Assembly: GCF_002836945.1 (NCBI RefSeq)
Contig: NZ_NIJM01000028.1
Span: 1 to 62,704 of the forward strand
DNA from: Shewanella chilikensis
GTDB lineage: Bacteria > Pseudomonadota > Gammaproteobacteria > Enterobacterales > Shewanellaceae
DNA: 62,704 bases
Direction: 5' to 3'
The notes beneath the pieces were generated by a model. That model did not search any database, was not told where the DNA came from, and worked only from the letters and a program-made list of their open reading frames with translations. Every line of letters begins with the position of its first letter. Within the stretch, counting starts at the first letter, position 1. Positions 23,957-38,567 of the stretch are shown here, piece by piece. Both the position numbers and the translations under genes were made by a program.

Positions 23957-25798
23957 ATGGATCAGCCGCTGAATATCGCTCCCGAGAGCCTAAATCATCC
24001 CCAAGACCCTATGCAGCAAGCCTTGCAGCAGGTGTTCGGCTACCGCACTTTCCGTGAAGGGCAGCGCCAGGTGATTGAACGTGTGATGGCCGGGGAAGAC
24101 TGCATGGTGATCATGCCCACCGGCGGCGGCAAGAGTCTGTGTTACCAACTGCCGGCATTGTTAATGCCAGGGCTGACTCTGGTGGTTTCGCCGCTGATCT
24201 CCCTGATGAAAGATCAGGTCGACAGCCTGCTGCAGACCGGGGTCAATGCCGCTTATCTCAACTCATCCCAGCCCAGGGAGCAGAGCTTCAAGGTGCTGCG
24301 CCAGTTGCATCAGGGGGAGATCCGCCTGTTGTATGTCTCGCCGGAGCGCTTGCTGCAGCATGAGTTTATTGAGCGGCTGCAATCCCTGCCGCTGTCGATG
24401 TTTGCCGTGGATGAGGCGCACTGTATCAGCCAGTGGGGCCATGATTTTCGCCCCGAATATGCCCAGCTTGGCCGCCTGAAACAGCTGTTTCCCGGCGTGC
24501 CTGTGATGGCGCTGACCGCCACCGCCGATAAGGCGACCCGGGATGATATCTGCCAGCGGCTCAATATCGCCCCTTATGTGCTTCTTTCCAGCTTTGATAG
24601 ACCGAATATTCGCTATACTGTGGCGGAAAAGCTCAATGCTGCCAATCAATTGCGTCAGTTTATTGCCGCGCAGAACGGCGCCGCCGGGATTGTTTATTGC
24701 TCCAGCCGCCGCCGGGTCGATGAAGTGGCCGAAAGGCTGCGGCTACAGGGCTATGCAGCCGAAGGCTATCATGCCGGTATGAGCGGCGACGAGCGTGCCA
24801 GTGTCCAGGACAGATTTCTCAAGGAACAGTTGGATATAGTGGTGGCCACGGTCGCCTTCGGCATGGGGATCAACAAGTCCAACGTGCGTTTTGTGGTGCA
24901 TTACGATCTGCCCAAGAGCATAGAGGCCTATTATCAGGAAACCGGCCGCGCCGGGCGAGATGGTCTCGAGGCCGAAGCCTTTATGCTGTTCGAGCCCGCC
25001 GATATCGGCCGGGTGCGCCACCTGATTGAGCAGGGTGAACCCGGGCCGCAGCAACAGGTGGAACTGCATAAACTCAATACCATGGCGGCCTTTGCCGAGG
25101 CTCAGACCTGCCGCCGCCAGGTGTTGCTGCACTACTTCGATGAACCGGCGCTGGAGCCCTGCGGCAACTGTGACATCTGCCTGGATCCGCCGAAACGCTA
25201 CAACGGCACCGAGGATGCACAGAAGGTGCTGTCCTGTATATATCGCTTGGGGCAGAGGTTTGGCATGAACCAGCTGATTGAGGTGCTCAGAGGTTCCAAA
25301 TCGGCCGCCGTGGTCGACCGGGGGCACGACAAGTTATCCACCTGGGGTGTCGGCAAAGACAAGAGCCATGAACACTGGCTCAGTGTGACCAGACAGCTTA
25401 TCCATTTGGGGCTGGCGAGCCAGGATATTACCCGCGGCTCGAGTATTCGCCTGAATCCGGCCGCCAGGCCTGTGCTCAGGGGCGAAGTCGCACTGATGTT
25501 GGCCGAACCTAGAATTGACTTGCATGTTACCCGCAGGCGCAACGTCAGCAGCAAGGCGCCACTCAACTACGATCGCAAGCTGTTTGCCCGCCTCAAGCAG
25601 TTAAGGCGCAGCATAGCGGAAGAGCAGGACGTTCCGCCCTATCTGGTATTCAACGATGCAACCCTGGCGGAAATGGCGGCGATTTTGCCTACCAGCCAGG
25701 GTGAGATGTTGGCGGTCAATGGTGTTGGTGAGCGCAAACTGGCCCGCTTTGGCGATCAGTTCCTCGACGAGATAGAGGCTTATCTCGCCGGTGACTGA
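23957..25798 (+). CDS. recQ: ATP-dependent DNA helicase RecQ
   Basis: 613 aa, 3'-5' helicase acting in recombination and fork repair. Domains: helicase lobe 1 with [16 protein letters not shown] (Walker A, about 57) and [16 protein letters not shown]; lobe 2 with [15 protein letters not shown] and ETGRAGRDG; RecQ-C-terminal zinc region with [11 protein letters not shown]; and a C-terminal HRDC domain ending near residue 610. All family landmarks are intact and the length is standard. It ends overlapping the convergent TPR/GGDEF gene by 19 bp. Confidence 0.97.
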   Translation: MDQPLNIAPESLNHPQDPMQQALQQVFGYRTFREGQRQVIERVMAGEDCMVIMPTGGGKSLCYQLPALLMPGLTLVVSPLISLMKDQVDSLLQTGVNAAYLNSSQPREQSFKVLRQLHQGEIRLLYVSPERLLQHEFIERLQSLPLSMFAVDEAHCISQWGHDFRPEYAQLGRLKQLFPGVPVMALTATADKATRDDICQRLNIAPYVLLSSFDRPNIRYTVAEKLNAANQLRQFIAAQNGAAGIVYCSSRRRVDEVAERLRLQGYAAEGYHAGMSGDERASVQDRFLKEQLDIVVATVAFGMGINKSNVRFVVHYDLPKSIEAYYQETGRAGRDGLEAEAFMLFEPADIGRVRHLIEQGEPGPQQQVELHKLNTMAAFAEAQTCRRQVLLHYFDEPALEPCGNCDICLDPPKRYNGTEDAQKVLSCIYRLGQRFGMNQLIEVLRGSKSAAVVDRGHDKLSTWGVGKDKSHEHWLSVTRQLIHLGLASQDITRGSSIRLNPAARPVLRGEVALMLAEPRIDLHVTRRRNVSSKAPLNYDRKLFARLKQLRRSIAEEQDVPPYLVFNDATLAEMAAILPTSQGEMLAVNGVGERKLARFGDQFLDEIEAYLAGD

Positions 25799-27543
25799 TG
25801 TTGCTCGGCGGCTTTCTGCTGACTGAGTTGGTTGACGCCGGCACGTTTCACCAGGCTATCCAGGGTATCGGGCTGCTGCAGCGTCGCGACTCCAATAGGT
25901 ATACAGTGATCTACTTGCCAGCTCTGCACTATCGGCTTGAGTTGCTCGCTGACCTGCAAGGCGCCCTGGACCGAGGTGTAGGGCAGCAGGATCACCATCT
26001 CATCCATACTGTAGCGCAGCAGTCTGTCTTGCTCTCTGAGTTTCTGTTCCAGCGCCCGCTGCAGGGCGGAAAGATCCACCTGACGTATATGGCTGGTACT
26101 CAGCAATAACAGGCTCAAGGGGTAGTTGCCCTTCTTGGCACTGCTGAGCATGGCATCCAGCTGCTGGGCCGCAGGCAGTTTTTCCAGTGCCTCGGTACTC
26201 GGTTGTTGCCAGCGGTTACGGCGACTGACCAACCAGATCAGCGCACCTATGATGGCGAGTGCCAGTACAGAGATGGCGCCGTAAGCCTGGCTCAGTTTGG
26301 AGCGCTGATCGGCACTGGCAAGACGAATGTTCTGCTGGGTTTCTACCTGCAACTGTTCCTGCTGGCTGAGCTTGGCCTTGTATTGCATAAAGCGGGTATT
26401 GTTGAGCTGCTTTTGGGCCTCGGCTGCGGCCTGGGCCGCCAGTTTCATCGCCTCGTATGCCGGTTTGAACTCTGCTCTTTCGGCGTAATAGTCACTGATA
26501 AGCTGTTGGGTATAGGCCACTTCATCGGCCAGTTGCAGCTGCTCGGCCTGCTGCGCCGCCTGCATCAGCAGCCTTATGCCTTCATCGTCGTTGCGCTGGG
26601 CGAGACGTACCCTGGCCAATAGCCGGGTAGCACGCATATAGTTGTTTACTTTGCCTTGTTTTTCATAGGTCTGCAGGGCAATACCCACTAACTCATCGGC
26701 AATCTCGGTTCTGCCCCTGGCGAGTTCTATCACGGCTATCTGGCTGTAACTGTTGGCAAGCTCCAGCGGTGAGCCTATCTCGGGCAGCAGAATTTTGGAC
26801 TGTTTCAGCAGGCTGTCGGCTTGGGCCATATTCTCTTGCGCCAGCGCGACTCTGGCGGCCATCAATAACAGCACATGGCGCACCTTGCCTTTGGCTTCAT
26901 CTGTGTCCAGTGCCAACTTGAGATAATAGGCCGCTTGGCGCAGGTCACCGGTGGAATACATCAGGCTGGCCATGTCGCCGTAAACATAGGCCAGAGGTGG
27001 CCATAGCCAGGACGGATTTTGACTGCTGATATCCGGGTAGATGTCCAGCGCCAGGCGCAGATCTTCAATGGCGGTGCCATAGTTGCCAAGGTCGTTTTCC
27101 AGCTGGCCCTTGAGTCTCAGGGCGTTGACCAGAGCCTGGGGTTGATTGTGGCGTTTGGCCTGCTCAATGGCGCCATCGAGTAACAGCAGTGATTGCTTCA
27201 GATCATCGAAATTGGCATAGGCATCGGCGCGGCAAATTTGAAAATAACTGTCTGCCTGTTCCAGCCTGAGTTGCTTGGCTCTGGCTTCTCCCAGTTCGGC
27301 TAGATTGATGGCGGCGCCGTTGTCTCCTAATTGCAGGAGTGCTTCACATTTAAATAATTGTAATCTCAGCACTTGGGCCTGGCTCAACTCTGAGGTCTGA
27401 CGCTCAAGCTCGTTGATTTGGGTCAGCGCCAGCGTAGGATATTGATAGAGGGTGTTGGCCAGAGTGTCCAACCGCTCCGCGGCCCAAAGCACACAAGAAA
27501 ATGACCACAGGAGCAAGCTCAGTGCCAAGAGGCGAAAATCCAT
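25780..27543 (-). CDS. TPR sensor protein with degenerate GGDEF domain
   Basis: 587 aa. A signal-anchor ([19 protein letters not shown]) precedes a periplasmic array of TPR-like helices (about 25-400), then a helix at about 420-440 ([17 protein letters not shown]) and a cytoplasmic domain of about 130 aa with GGDEF-like folding. The active-site loop reads SMDEM (512-516) in place of GGDEF, and the flanking pattern is short, so diguanylate cyclase activity is not expected. It may bind a partner or nucleotide instead. The 3' end overlaps recQ by 19 bp; it has no obvious operon partner. Confidence 0.75.
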   Translation of the reverse strand: MDFRLLALSLLLWSFSCVLWAAERLDTLANTLYQYPTLALTQINELERQTSELSQAQVLRLQLFKCEALLQLGDNGAAINLAELGEARAKQLRLEQADSYFQICRADAYANFDDLKQSLLLLDGAIEQAKRHNQPQALVNALRLKGQLENDLGNYGTAIEDLRLALDIYPDISSQNPSWLWPPLAYVYGDMASLMYSTGDLRQAAYYLKLALDTDEAKGKVRHVLLLMAARVALAQENMAQADSLLKQSKILLPEIGSPLELANSYSQIAVIELARGRTEIADELVGIALQTYEKQGKVNNYMRATRLLARVRLAQRNDDEGIRLLMQAAQQAEQLQLADEVAYTQQLISDYYAERAEFKPAYEAMKLAAQAAAEAQKQLNNTRFMQYKAKLSQQEQLQVETQQNIRLASADQRSKLSQAYGAISVLALAIIGALIWLVSRRNRWQQPSTEALEKLPAAQQLDAMLSSAKKGNYPLSLLLLSTSHIRQVDLSALQRALEQKLREQDRLLRYSMDEMVILLPYTSVQGALQVSEQLKPIVQSWQVDHCIPIGVATLQQPDTLDSLVKRAGVNQLSQQKAAEQHQSPAR

Positions 27544-27844
27544 TTTTTCTCCGCTGAGTGAAGGTGAGTTTTGCCGGGCGAAACCGTGTTGGGATAATAA
27601 CTATTTTTTATCATTTTTGGCACAAAAATGATGCTATCGGCAAGATTTTATTCATCTATTTAGCTTTGGATCACCAAGGCTTGAATGGTGCAAATCAGCA
27701 CTTTAAGCCGAAATTTTCAACTGATGCTGAGAAATATAGGCTTGACAGCGAGCAAGGAGGCAGTTAATTATTGAACTTCTTGAACCCGGTGGGAAGAATA
27801 TAAACCCACTTTAAACGAATTTTTATCTGGTATAGAACGGCTAA
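27544..27844. other. Promoter region of the leu operon
   Basis: 301 bases between the TPR/GGDEF gene and leuL. TTGACA at 27742-27747 with a poor TTAATT 16 bp on is one candidate promoter; AATATAAA near 27797-27804 and TATAGA at 27831 are alternative -10 boxes. I cannot choose. No gene is seen. Confidence 0.4.
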
Positions 27845-27910
27845 ATGAACCCACAAATGCAACTGTCTCTCCTCCTCCTTACTCTCGCAGTCCCTGCGCG
27901 GAGGAGCTAG
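27845..27910 (+). CDS. leuL: leu operon leader peptide
   Basis: A 21-codon frame, MNPQMQLSLLLLTLAVPARRS, with six leucine codons, four of them consecutive. It lies 30 bases before a strong terminator and about 110 bases before leuA. This is the classic arrangement for attenuation: ribosomes stalling at leucine codons when Leu-tRNA is scarce let the operon through. ATG 27857 is an alternative start that keeps the Leu run. Confidence 0.85.
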   Translation: MNPQMQLSLLLLTLAVPARRS

Positions 27911-27940
27911 ACTTGCACGTCGATTAGCAAGCCAGAACTC

Positions 27941-27972
27941 AAAACCCCGCGCCAGAAACCGCGGGGTTTTTT
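27941..27972 (+). terminator. leu operon attenuator
   Basis: An 11-bp stem, AAAACCCCGCG and CGCGGGGTTTT, with an 8-base loop, followed by a T-run (27967-27972). Its place between leuL and leuA marks it as the attenuator. The competing antiterminator pairing is not resolved by eye. Confidence 0.9.
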
Positions 27973-28021
27973 GTTTCTGGCACGGGAAAAATCAATCGAA
28001 CCCCCTGAATGGAGAATCCAG

Positions 28022-30680
<2,659 letters not shown>

Positions 30681-30681
<1 letters not shown>

Positions 30682-32090
30682 TGGGCAAGACATTGTATGA
30701 AAAGGTGTGGGATGCCCACCTGGTGGCGACGCCGGCGGGGGAAGCACCGATTATTTACGTCGACCGTCATCTGGTGCACGAGGTGACCTCACCCCAGGCC
30801 TTCAGTGGCCTGAAGATGGCCGGGCGCACACTTCGGGCACCGGATAAGACCTTTGCCACCATGGATCATAACACCTCGACCAAGAGCGCCAGTCTGGACG
30901 CCTTGAGCCCCATGGCGCGCACTCAGGTTGAAACCCTGGCACAGAACTGTCGCGAATTCGGTGTGCGTCTTTATGATATTCACCACCCCAATCAGGGCAT
31001 AGTGCATGTGATGGGGCCTGAGCTGGGCATTACCCTGCCGGGTACGGTTATTGTCTGTGGCGATTCCCATACCGCTACCCACGGCGCCTTTGGCGCGCTG
31101 GCCTTCGGTATTGGCACCTCGGAGGTGGAGCATGTGCTGGCCACCCAAACGCTGCGGCAACTCAAGGCCAAGACCATGAGAGTCGAGGTCAAGGGGCAAC
31201 TGGGAGAGGGCATTACCGCCAAGGATGTGGTGCTGGCGATTATCGGCAAGATAGGCATGGATGGCGGCACCGGCTATGTGGTGGAGTTTTGCGGTGACGC
31301 GATTCGTGCCCTGTCGATGGAAGGGCGCATGACGCTGTGCAACATGGCGATTGAGATGGGTGCCAAGGCCGGCATGGTCGCGCCGGATGAAACCACGTTC
31401 GCCTATCTTGAGGGACGTCAGTTTGCGCCCAAGGGGGCCGACTGGGATGCCGCCCTGACAGCCTGGAAGACGCTCAAGTCCGATGAAGATGCCATCTTCG
31501 ATGCTTATGTGGAGTTGGAAGGCAGTGAAATCGCGCCGCAACTTACCTGGGGCACGAATCCGGGCCAAGTGGTGGCCATAGATAAACCTGTGCCCAACCC
31601 TGCCGAGGAGGCCGATGCCACAGTGCGCGGCAGTATGGAAAAGGCGCTGAATTATATAGGTTTGACTCCGGGTACCCTGATGACGGATGTGGCCATCAAC
31701 AAGGTCTTTATCGGTTCATGCACCAATTCACGTATCGAAGATCTGCGTAGCGCCGCGGCGCAGATCCGCGGTCGACGGGTGGCTGACGGCGTGACCGCCA
31801 TAGTGGTGCCTGGTTCGGGACAAGTAAAGGCTCAGGCCGAAGCCGAAGGGCTGGATAAACTATTTGTCGAGGCCGGGTTTGAGTGGCGCTTGCCGGGCTG
31901 CTCCATGTGCCTGGCGATGAATGATGATCGCCTGGAAAGCGGCGATCGCTGCGCCTCAACCAGTAACCGCAACTTTGAGGGGCGGCAGGGGCGCGGCAGT
32001 CGTACTCATCTGGTGAGTCCTGCCATGGCCGCCGCCGCAGCCATTGCCGGTCACTTTGTCGATATCCGCTACGCAGGCCAGGAGAAATAA
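30681..32090 (+). CDS. leuC: 3-isopropylmalate dehydratase, large subunit
   Basis: 469 aa, aconitase family. Fe-S cluster cysteines are in [12 protein letters not shown] (near 345) and [11 protein letters not shown] (near 408 and 411); substrate motifs include [25 protein letters not shown]. With LeuD it isomerises 2- to 3-isopropylmalate. ATG 30681 shares its A with the leuB stop. Confidence 0.97.
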
Positions 32091-32091
32091 A

Positions 32092-32697
32092 ATGCAGGCT
32101 TTTACTATTCATCAGGGAATTGCGGTGCCATTGGATAGCGCCAATGTGGATACGGATCAGATCATCCCCAAACAGTTTCTGTCCAAGGTCACCAAGGATG
32201 GCTTCGGTGTCCATCTCTTTCACGACTGGCGCTATCTGGATGATGCCGGTGAGCAGCCGGATCCTGCCTTTGTGATGAACCAGCCCAGATATCAGCGAGC
32301 CTCTATTTTACTGGCGCGGGAAAACTTCGGTTGTGGTTCCAGCCGTGAACACGCGCCTTGGGCCCTGGCCGACTATGGTTTGCGGGTGATTATTGCGCCC
32401 AGCTTTGCCGATATCTTTTACGGCAACGCCATCAATAATGGCTTATTGCCGGTGATCCTTGAGGCCGCTGAGGTGCAGCAGTTGTTTGAGGAGGTGGCGG
32501 CGACCGAAGGCAGTGAAATCAAGGTCGACCTGCAGCAGTGCCAGGTTGTTTCACCCTCCGGGAAACGCTTTGCATTTCAACTGGCAGAATCTGCCCGTCA
32601 TAAGCTGCTCAATGGACTGGATGCCATCGGCTTGACTCTGTCCCATGAGCAGGCCATCGCCGATTATGAAGCCGGGCTACCGGGCTGGCGTGCCTAA
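32092..32697 (+). CDS. leuD: 3-isopropylmalate dehydratase, small subunit
   Basis: 201 aa from ATG 32092 ([15 protein letters not shown]), one base after the leuC stop. Swivel domain of the aconitase fold with [13 protein letters not shown] and the active-site loop [18 protein letters not shown]. Completes the LeuCD heterodimer. The frame is open further upstream inside leuC, but family members start here. Confidence 0.96.
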   Translation: MQAFTIHQGIAVPLDSANVDTDQIIPKQFLSKVTKDGFGVHLFHDWRYLDDAGEQPDPAFVMNQPRYQRASILLARENFGCGSSREHAPWALADYGLRVIIAPSFADIFYGNAINNGLLPVILEAAEVQQLFEEVAATEGSEIKVDLQQCQVVSPSGKRFAFQLAESARHKLLNGLDAIGLTLSHEQAIADYEAGLPGWRA

Positions 32698-32728
32698 TCC
32701 TGCCTGTTGTTTCAGCGTACGCTTGTAC

Positions 32729-32765
32729 GAGAGCAGACCAGTGGCTTGGTAACTGGGCTGCTCTC
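32729..32765 (+). terminator. Terminator-like hairpin after leuD
   Basis: GAGAGCAG pairs with CTGCTCTC, and inside it CCAGT pairs with ACTGG. The stem is long but the tail (TTGTGTT) is only mildly T-rich. Confidence 0.55.
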
Positions 32766-33040
32766 TTGTGTTCCAAACAAGTATGTTGACCGTCTTAAAC
32801 TAGAATTTGTCATTTAAAAACAACCATTTGATTGTTTTATCTATAGGGCGGCAGACTAGAGCTTTGAATACTTAGTGATTTATGCTGTTTGTCTGGTTTA
32901 AATTAAGTGAACAAGTGTTTTTATGGGTTTTTATTTTAAGTGTGTTATTTTTCAATAATTTATAATGACTTTGTTGTGTTTTTTTAATCCTTTTCAGCAA
33001 ACGTTAATGCCATTTACTCTCTGTTTTAAGCACTTTTAAA

Positions 33041-33054
33041 GTGATTTTGGTCAC
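33041..33054. promoter_or_regulatory. CRP-type site upstream of fadL-like gene
   Basis: GTGA-TTTTGG-TCAC matches the conserved core GTGA-N6-TCAC of CRP sites. It lies about 150 bp before the porin start, a reasonable place for cAMP-CRP control of a fatty-acid uptake gene. Confidence 0.5.
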
Positions 33055-33205
33055 CTTTCTGTCTTTGAGTGGTGATTTTTGTGGTGTTTTACTCTGTTTT
33101 TTGCCTTCTGCTTGCAAAGATATCCTGTGTTAGTAAACTGCGCCGCAACAAAATGGAGTGATTACTCTATTTAGAAATTGCTAAATGAATAGGCAGAGAA
33201 TAACA

Positions 33206-34552
33206 ATGAAGAAACAACTTATTGCTGTCGCCATTGCGGCCAGCTTTGTGGGTGCAACGACTCAGGTACAAGCGGCGGGTTTCCAACTGGCGGAATCTTC
33301 CGCAACCGGACTTGGACGTGCCTTCGCCGGTGAAGCGGCCATGGCCGATAACCCAGCGGTTCAGGGGCGTAACCCTGCCATGCTCAGCTATCTTGAAGGT
33401 CGACAGATCTCTGCCGGTGCCATCTATGTGATGCCGGACGTTGACGCCACGGGGCGGGTTTCGCTGGCATCGCCTTTGCTGCCGCAACCTATCACAATGA
33501 ATGCTGATGCGCTCGATGTGGCCGATAATGCTGCAGTACCTAACTTCTATTACTCCAACCAGCTCAACGACAGCTGGACCTGGGGCCTGGCTCTGAACTC
33601 CAACTATGGTCTGTCTACCGAACTGCCGGCCGCTCATGCCGCCTCTATTTTTGGTAACAAGACAGCCATTACCACAGTAGAGCTGAATACCAATATCGCT
33701 TACCGTATTGATGAGCGTTTCACTGTAGGTGCCGGTCTGCGCGGCGTATATGGTGACGGTGAAATCGGTGCTTCGGTTCCCGGCTGGATTGAAGGTGTTC
33801 GTGCTATCCCTGGCTTGCCTGCAGAGGTGACTTCGCGTCTGCCTGCTGCCGGCACTGAGCTTAAGCATCTGGAAGGTGATGATTTCGGTTATGGATGGCA
33901 AGTGGGTGCCAGCTGGCAGATCAATGCTAATCACCGTTTGGGCATCGCCTATCACAGCCACGTTGAGCTGGATCTGGATGGTCAGGCGCGCGGCCTGGTG
34001 TATACAGGCGGTACTGCCGAGGTTGAAGGCTACTTGCCATTGGAGCTGCCGGCATTTGCCGAGCTGGCTTCTTACCATCAGTTGACTGACAACTGGGCGA
34101 TGCACGCCAGCATCAACTGGACCGACTGGAGCGTGTTCAACAAGCTGGTGGCGTATTTCCCCGGCGAGCAGAAGCCGGTCGGTGGCCTGGAATCCGATCT
34201 GGTTAAGGAAGAAAACTTCAAAGACAACTGGCGCTTTGCTCTGGGTACCAGCTACCAGTTGAACAACGCATGGTTGCTGCGTGCCGGTGTGGCCTTGGAT
34301 AAGACTGCGGTTGACGATGAATACCGTACCATCACTATTCCAGATACCGACCGTCTCTGGTTCAGTGTCGGTGCCGGTTATGCGCCCAGCAAGAACCTGA
34401 CAGTGGATCTGGGGCTGACCTATATCCACGCCCACGGTGATGCCCCTATCAACGAGACTCAGGAGCTGATGGGCCTGGCTCAGGTTGCCTTCCAGGGCGA
34501 TGCCAGCGGCCACGTCTGGTTGGCGGGTCTGCAAGTGACCTACAAGATGTAA
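33206..34552 (+). CDS. FadL/OmpP1-family outer-membrane porin
   Basis: 448 aa from ATG 33206. Signal peptide MKKQLIAVAIAASF to about QVQA (near 24), then AAGFQLAESSATGLGRAFAGEAAMADNPA, the plug-domain start that defines FadL-family long-chain fatty acid or hydrocarbon channels. A beta barrel follows, ending in aromatic GLQVTYKM. A start at 33185 would add seven residues without a ribosome site. Substrate (fatty acid versus other hydrophobic compound) cannot be told. Single gene with CRP-type site upstream and strong terminator downstream. Confidence 0.92.
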   Translation: MKKQLIAVAIAASFVGATTQVQAAGFQLAESSATGLGRAFAGEAAMADNPAVQGRNPAMLSYLEGRQISAGAIYVMPDVDATGRVSLASPLLPQPITMNADALDVADNAAVPNFYYSNQLNDSWTWGLALNSNYGLSTELPAAHAASIFGNKTAITTVELNTNIAYRIDERFTVGAGLRGVYGDGEIGASVPGWIEGVRAIPGLPAEVTSRLPAAGTELKHLEGDDFGYGWQVGASWQINANHRLGIAYHSHVELDLDGQARGLVYTGGTAEVEGYLPLELPAFAELASYHQLTDNWAMHASINWTDWSVFNKLVAYFPGEQKPVGGLESDLVKEENFKDNWRFALGTSYQLNNAWLLRAGVALDKTAVDDEYRTITIPDTDRLWFSVGAGYAPSKNLTVDLGLTYIHAHGDAPINETQELMGLAQVAFQGDASGHVWLAGLQVTYKM

Positions 34553-34580
34553 TACCATTCCAGCCAAGGAATGAGACAAG

Positions 34581-34604
34581 AGCCCCGCCGAGCGGGGCTT
34601 TTTC
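34581..34604 (+). terminator. Terminator of the fadL-type gene
   Basis: AGCCCCGC, CGA, GCGGGGCT, then TTTTT. An 8-bp GC-rich stem with T-run, 28 bp after the stop. Confidence 0.9.
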
Positions 34605-34730
34605 ATATCTGTCAGGTAGGCCAGACCGGCTTGATGGTCACCAAGGTTAGACCTAAGGCTGTTTTATACTTGGCGTGACCGGTCTCAGGGCTTATATTCA
34701 TGCTATTGCCAACAAAAGAATAATAAGCCC

Positions 34731-36733
<2,003 letters not shown>

Positions 36734-36822
36734 TGTGCCGGGCGGTTTCTTGTCGGCTGTTATTGTCTCCCATTGAATAGTGACTCAGAATAGTGCCCCA
36801 AAGACACCAAAGTGAGCCCGCC

Positions 36823-37536
36823 ATGACAGTGACGACCGAAGCCGAATATCTGGCGCAATACAATATCCATGACTACCCGCTGCCGCTGACCAGTGTCGAC
36901 AGCGTGCTGCTCTGTGTACGAGAAGGGCAATTGTGTGTGCTCTTGGTCAAGCGTTCCGGGTTTCCCTGCAAAGGGATGTGGGCATTGCCGGGAGGTTTTA
37001 TTGATCTGCAGCAGGATCAGGATATCGATGCTTCGGCCAAGCGCAAACTTAAGCAAAAGACCGGCATAGTGCCACCCTACCTGGAGCAGTTACAGAGTAT
37101 AGGCAATGGCCGCCGGGATCCCAGAGGCTGGTCGGTCACCATCAGCTATTATGCGTTGATGCCCCATCTTGAGCCCGTCATGGAAGGTTCTGAAGAGAGC
37201 CGCTGGTTCAGCTTGCAGTCGCTGCCCGAACACTTGGCCTTTGATCACGCCGATATCATAACCTTGGCACAGGAGCGCTTACGCCAAAAGGCGCTTTACA
37301 GCCTGGTGGCGGCTTTTGCCTTGCCGGAATTGTTTACCCTGGCCGAATTGCAGCGAGTGCACGAGGCTATTCTGGGTAAGCCACTGCAGAAGAAATCTTT
37401 CCGGCGGCGAATCGAGCAGGCCGGCGTGCTCGCCCCCTGTGGAGAGGGCCGGGTCGAAGTCGGTCGCCCACCCCAGCTCTACCGGGTATTGCCTGAAGCC
37501 GCCGATTATCGCTTTGTACGCAACCTGGAAGCTTGA
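36823..37536 (+). CDS. nrtR: NrtR, Nudix-related regulator of NAD metabolism
   Basis: 237 aa from ATG 36823. An N-terminal Nudix-like domain (about 20-160) and a C-terminal winged HTH (about 165-235; TLAELQRVHEAILGKPL, KKSFRRRIEQAGVL). The Nudix box has lost catalysis: RKLKQKTGI (74-82) replaces REUXEEXGU, so three glutamates are K, Q and K. NrtR proteins sense ADP-ribose or NAD-derived ligands and repress NAD genes; the Shewanella homologue controls prs-nadV, which is exactly what follows. Operators lie at 37601-37621 and 37654-37678. Confidence 0.93.
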   Translation: MTVTTEAEYLAQYNIHDYPLPLTSVDSVLLCVREGQLCVLLVKRSGFPCKGMWALPGGFIDLQQDQDIDASAKRKLKQKTGIVPPYLEQLQSIGNGRRDPRGWSVTISYYALMPHLEPVMEGSEESRWFSLQSLPEHLAFDHADIITLAQERLRQKALYSLVAAFALPELFTLAELQRVHEAILGKPLQKKSFRRRIEQAGVLAPCGEGRVEVGRPPQLYRVLPEAADYRFVRNLEA

Positions 37537-37600
37537 AACGTCATTTGAGCTTCTTTGGTTTACCACTGTCTTATCCATTGTTTTAATTTTTCTTTTTATA

Positions 37601-37621
37601 TAAGTGTCCTTTTGACTCAAA
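37601..37621. promoter_or_regulatory. Weaker second NrtR-like operator
   Basis: TAAGTGTC, 5 bases, GACTCAAA: the left arm is identical to the main operator and the spacing is the same, but the right arm matches only in part. It lies 55 bp upstream of the main site, about five helical turns. Confidence 0.45.
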
Positions 37622-37653
37622 ATAAACTTGACTGCTCTAACTAGCTGTTTTAG

Positions 37654-37678
37654 ATTAAGTGTCAATAAGACACTTAAT
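37654..37678. promoter_or_regulatory. NrtR operator of prs-nadV
   Basis: ATTAAGTGTC, AATAA, GACACTTAAT is a perfect inverted repeat with 10-base arms, ending ten bases before the prs start codon. Known NrtR boxes are palindromes in this position. Binding would block early transcription or translation. Confidence 0.8.
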
Positions 37679-37688
37679 GGTGAGCGAT

Positions 37689-38555
37689 ATGGATATCAGT
37701 ATTGAGCTAGTAAACAAAGATGCGACCAGACAGGCGTTGACTGTTGAGCAATGGCAGTTTGCCGGTGGTGAGCAGCATGTGCGTCTGGCAGGTTTTGATG
37801 GACAACAGGTACAGAGCGCGATTATCTGTGCCAGGTTGCAGAGCAGTGATGCCATCATGCAGCTGCTGCTGATCAAAGATGCTTTGGACCGCGCCGCCCC
37901 CGGCATTCAGGTTTCACTGCAACTTCCCTATTTCCCCTATGCCCGCCAAGACAGGGTTTGCGTCGCCGGTGAGGCTTTTTCCGCCGCCGTGATGACGGGG
38001 TTGCTGCGAAATGCCGGCTTCAGCCAGATCCGCTGCTGGGATCTGCACTCGGCGGTCAGTGAGCAACTGCTTGAGGCCGAGCAGGTACATCAGGCGCAGT
38101 TGGTTTGTCAGTTTGCGCAGCTGAAGCAGTGGCTGCAAACCCACCAGGCGGCACTGCTTGCGCCTGATAAGGGTGCCAGCCACAAGATTGCCAAGGTTGC
38201 CGATGCGCTGAGTGCCGCTGGGATTGAGGCCGAAGTCTTTCAGGCCAATAAACGCCGGGATCCGGCGACGGGCGCCATATTGGCATCCGAGTTGAACGCC
38301 GATGTTGCTGGCCGCAGTCTGCTGATCCTGGATGATATTTGCGATGGTGGCAGAACCTTTATCGAGCTGGCGCGGCTTTTGAAACAAAAAGGCGCCGCCC
38401 GAGTGGGACTCTATGTGACCCATGGCCTATTTTCTCGCGGAATAGAGCCGCTGGAAGGTTTGATTGATGCCGTGTTTACCACAGATTCAGTGTGCCCATT
38501 GCATCCGTTTGAGTCGCAAATTGTTGAGCTGCACACCTTGAAACTGTTTGAATAA
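37689..38555 (+). CDS. prs: Ribose-phosphate pyrophosphokinase paralogue for NAD salvage
   Basis: 288 aa, shorter than the usual 315-aa PRPP synthetase. It makes PRPP from ribose-5-phosphate and ATP, the co-substrate of NadV next door. Motifs: LLIKDALDRAAPGIQVSLQLPYFPYARQDRVC (flexible-loop region) and the PRPP-binding ILDDICDGGRTFIELARLL near 220. A second, housekeeping prs is expected elsewhere. ATG 37689 follows GGTGAG; the frame is open upstream into the operator. The spacing to nadV is 12 bp. Confidence 0.88.
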   Translation: MDISIELVNKDATRQALTVEQWQFAGGEQHVRLAGFDGQQVQSAIICARLQSSDAIMQLLLIKDALDRAAPGIQVSLQLPYFPYARQDRVCVAGEAFSAAVMTGLLRNAGFSQIRCWDLHSAVSEQLLEAEQVHQAQLVCQFAQLKQWLQTHQAALLAPDKGASHKIAKVADALSAAGIEAEVFQANKRRDPATGAILASELNADVAGRSLLILDDICDGGRTFIELARLLKQKGAARVGLYVTHGLFSRGIEPLEGLIDAVFTTDSVCPLHPFESQIVELHTLKLFE

Positions 38556-38567
38556 AAGGAGTTTATT

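Larger units (their letters stand above)
32698..33205. other. Gap between leuD and the fadL-type gene
   Basis: About 500 AT-rich bases. It begins with the leu terminator-like hairpin and contains a CRP-type site at 33041-33054. No gene is seen. Confidence 0.5.

Noticed and set aside
27558..27767. A 69-codon frame upstream of leuL
   Set aside because: Located in the promoter region, no family and no ribosome site.
36823..37536. Reading NrtR as an active Nudix hydrolase
   Set aside because: The catalytic glutamates of the Nudix box are replaced by Lys, Gln and Lys, and a C-terminal HTH is present.
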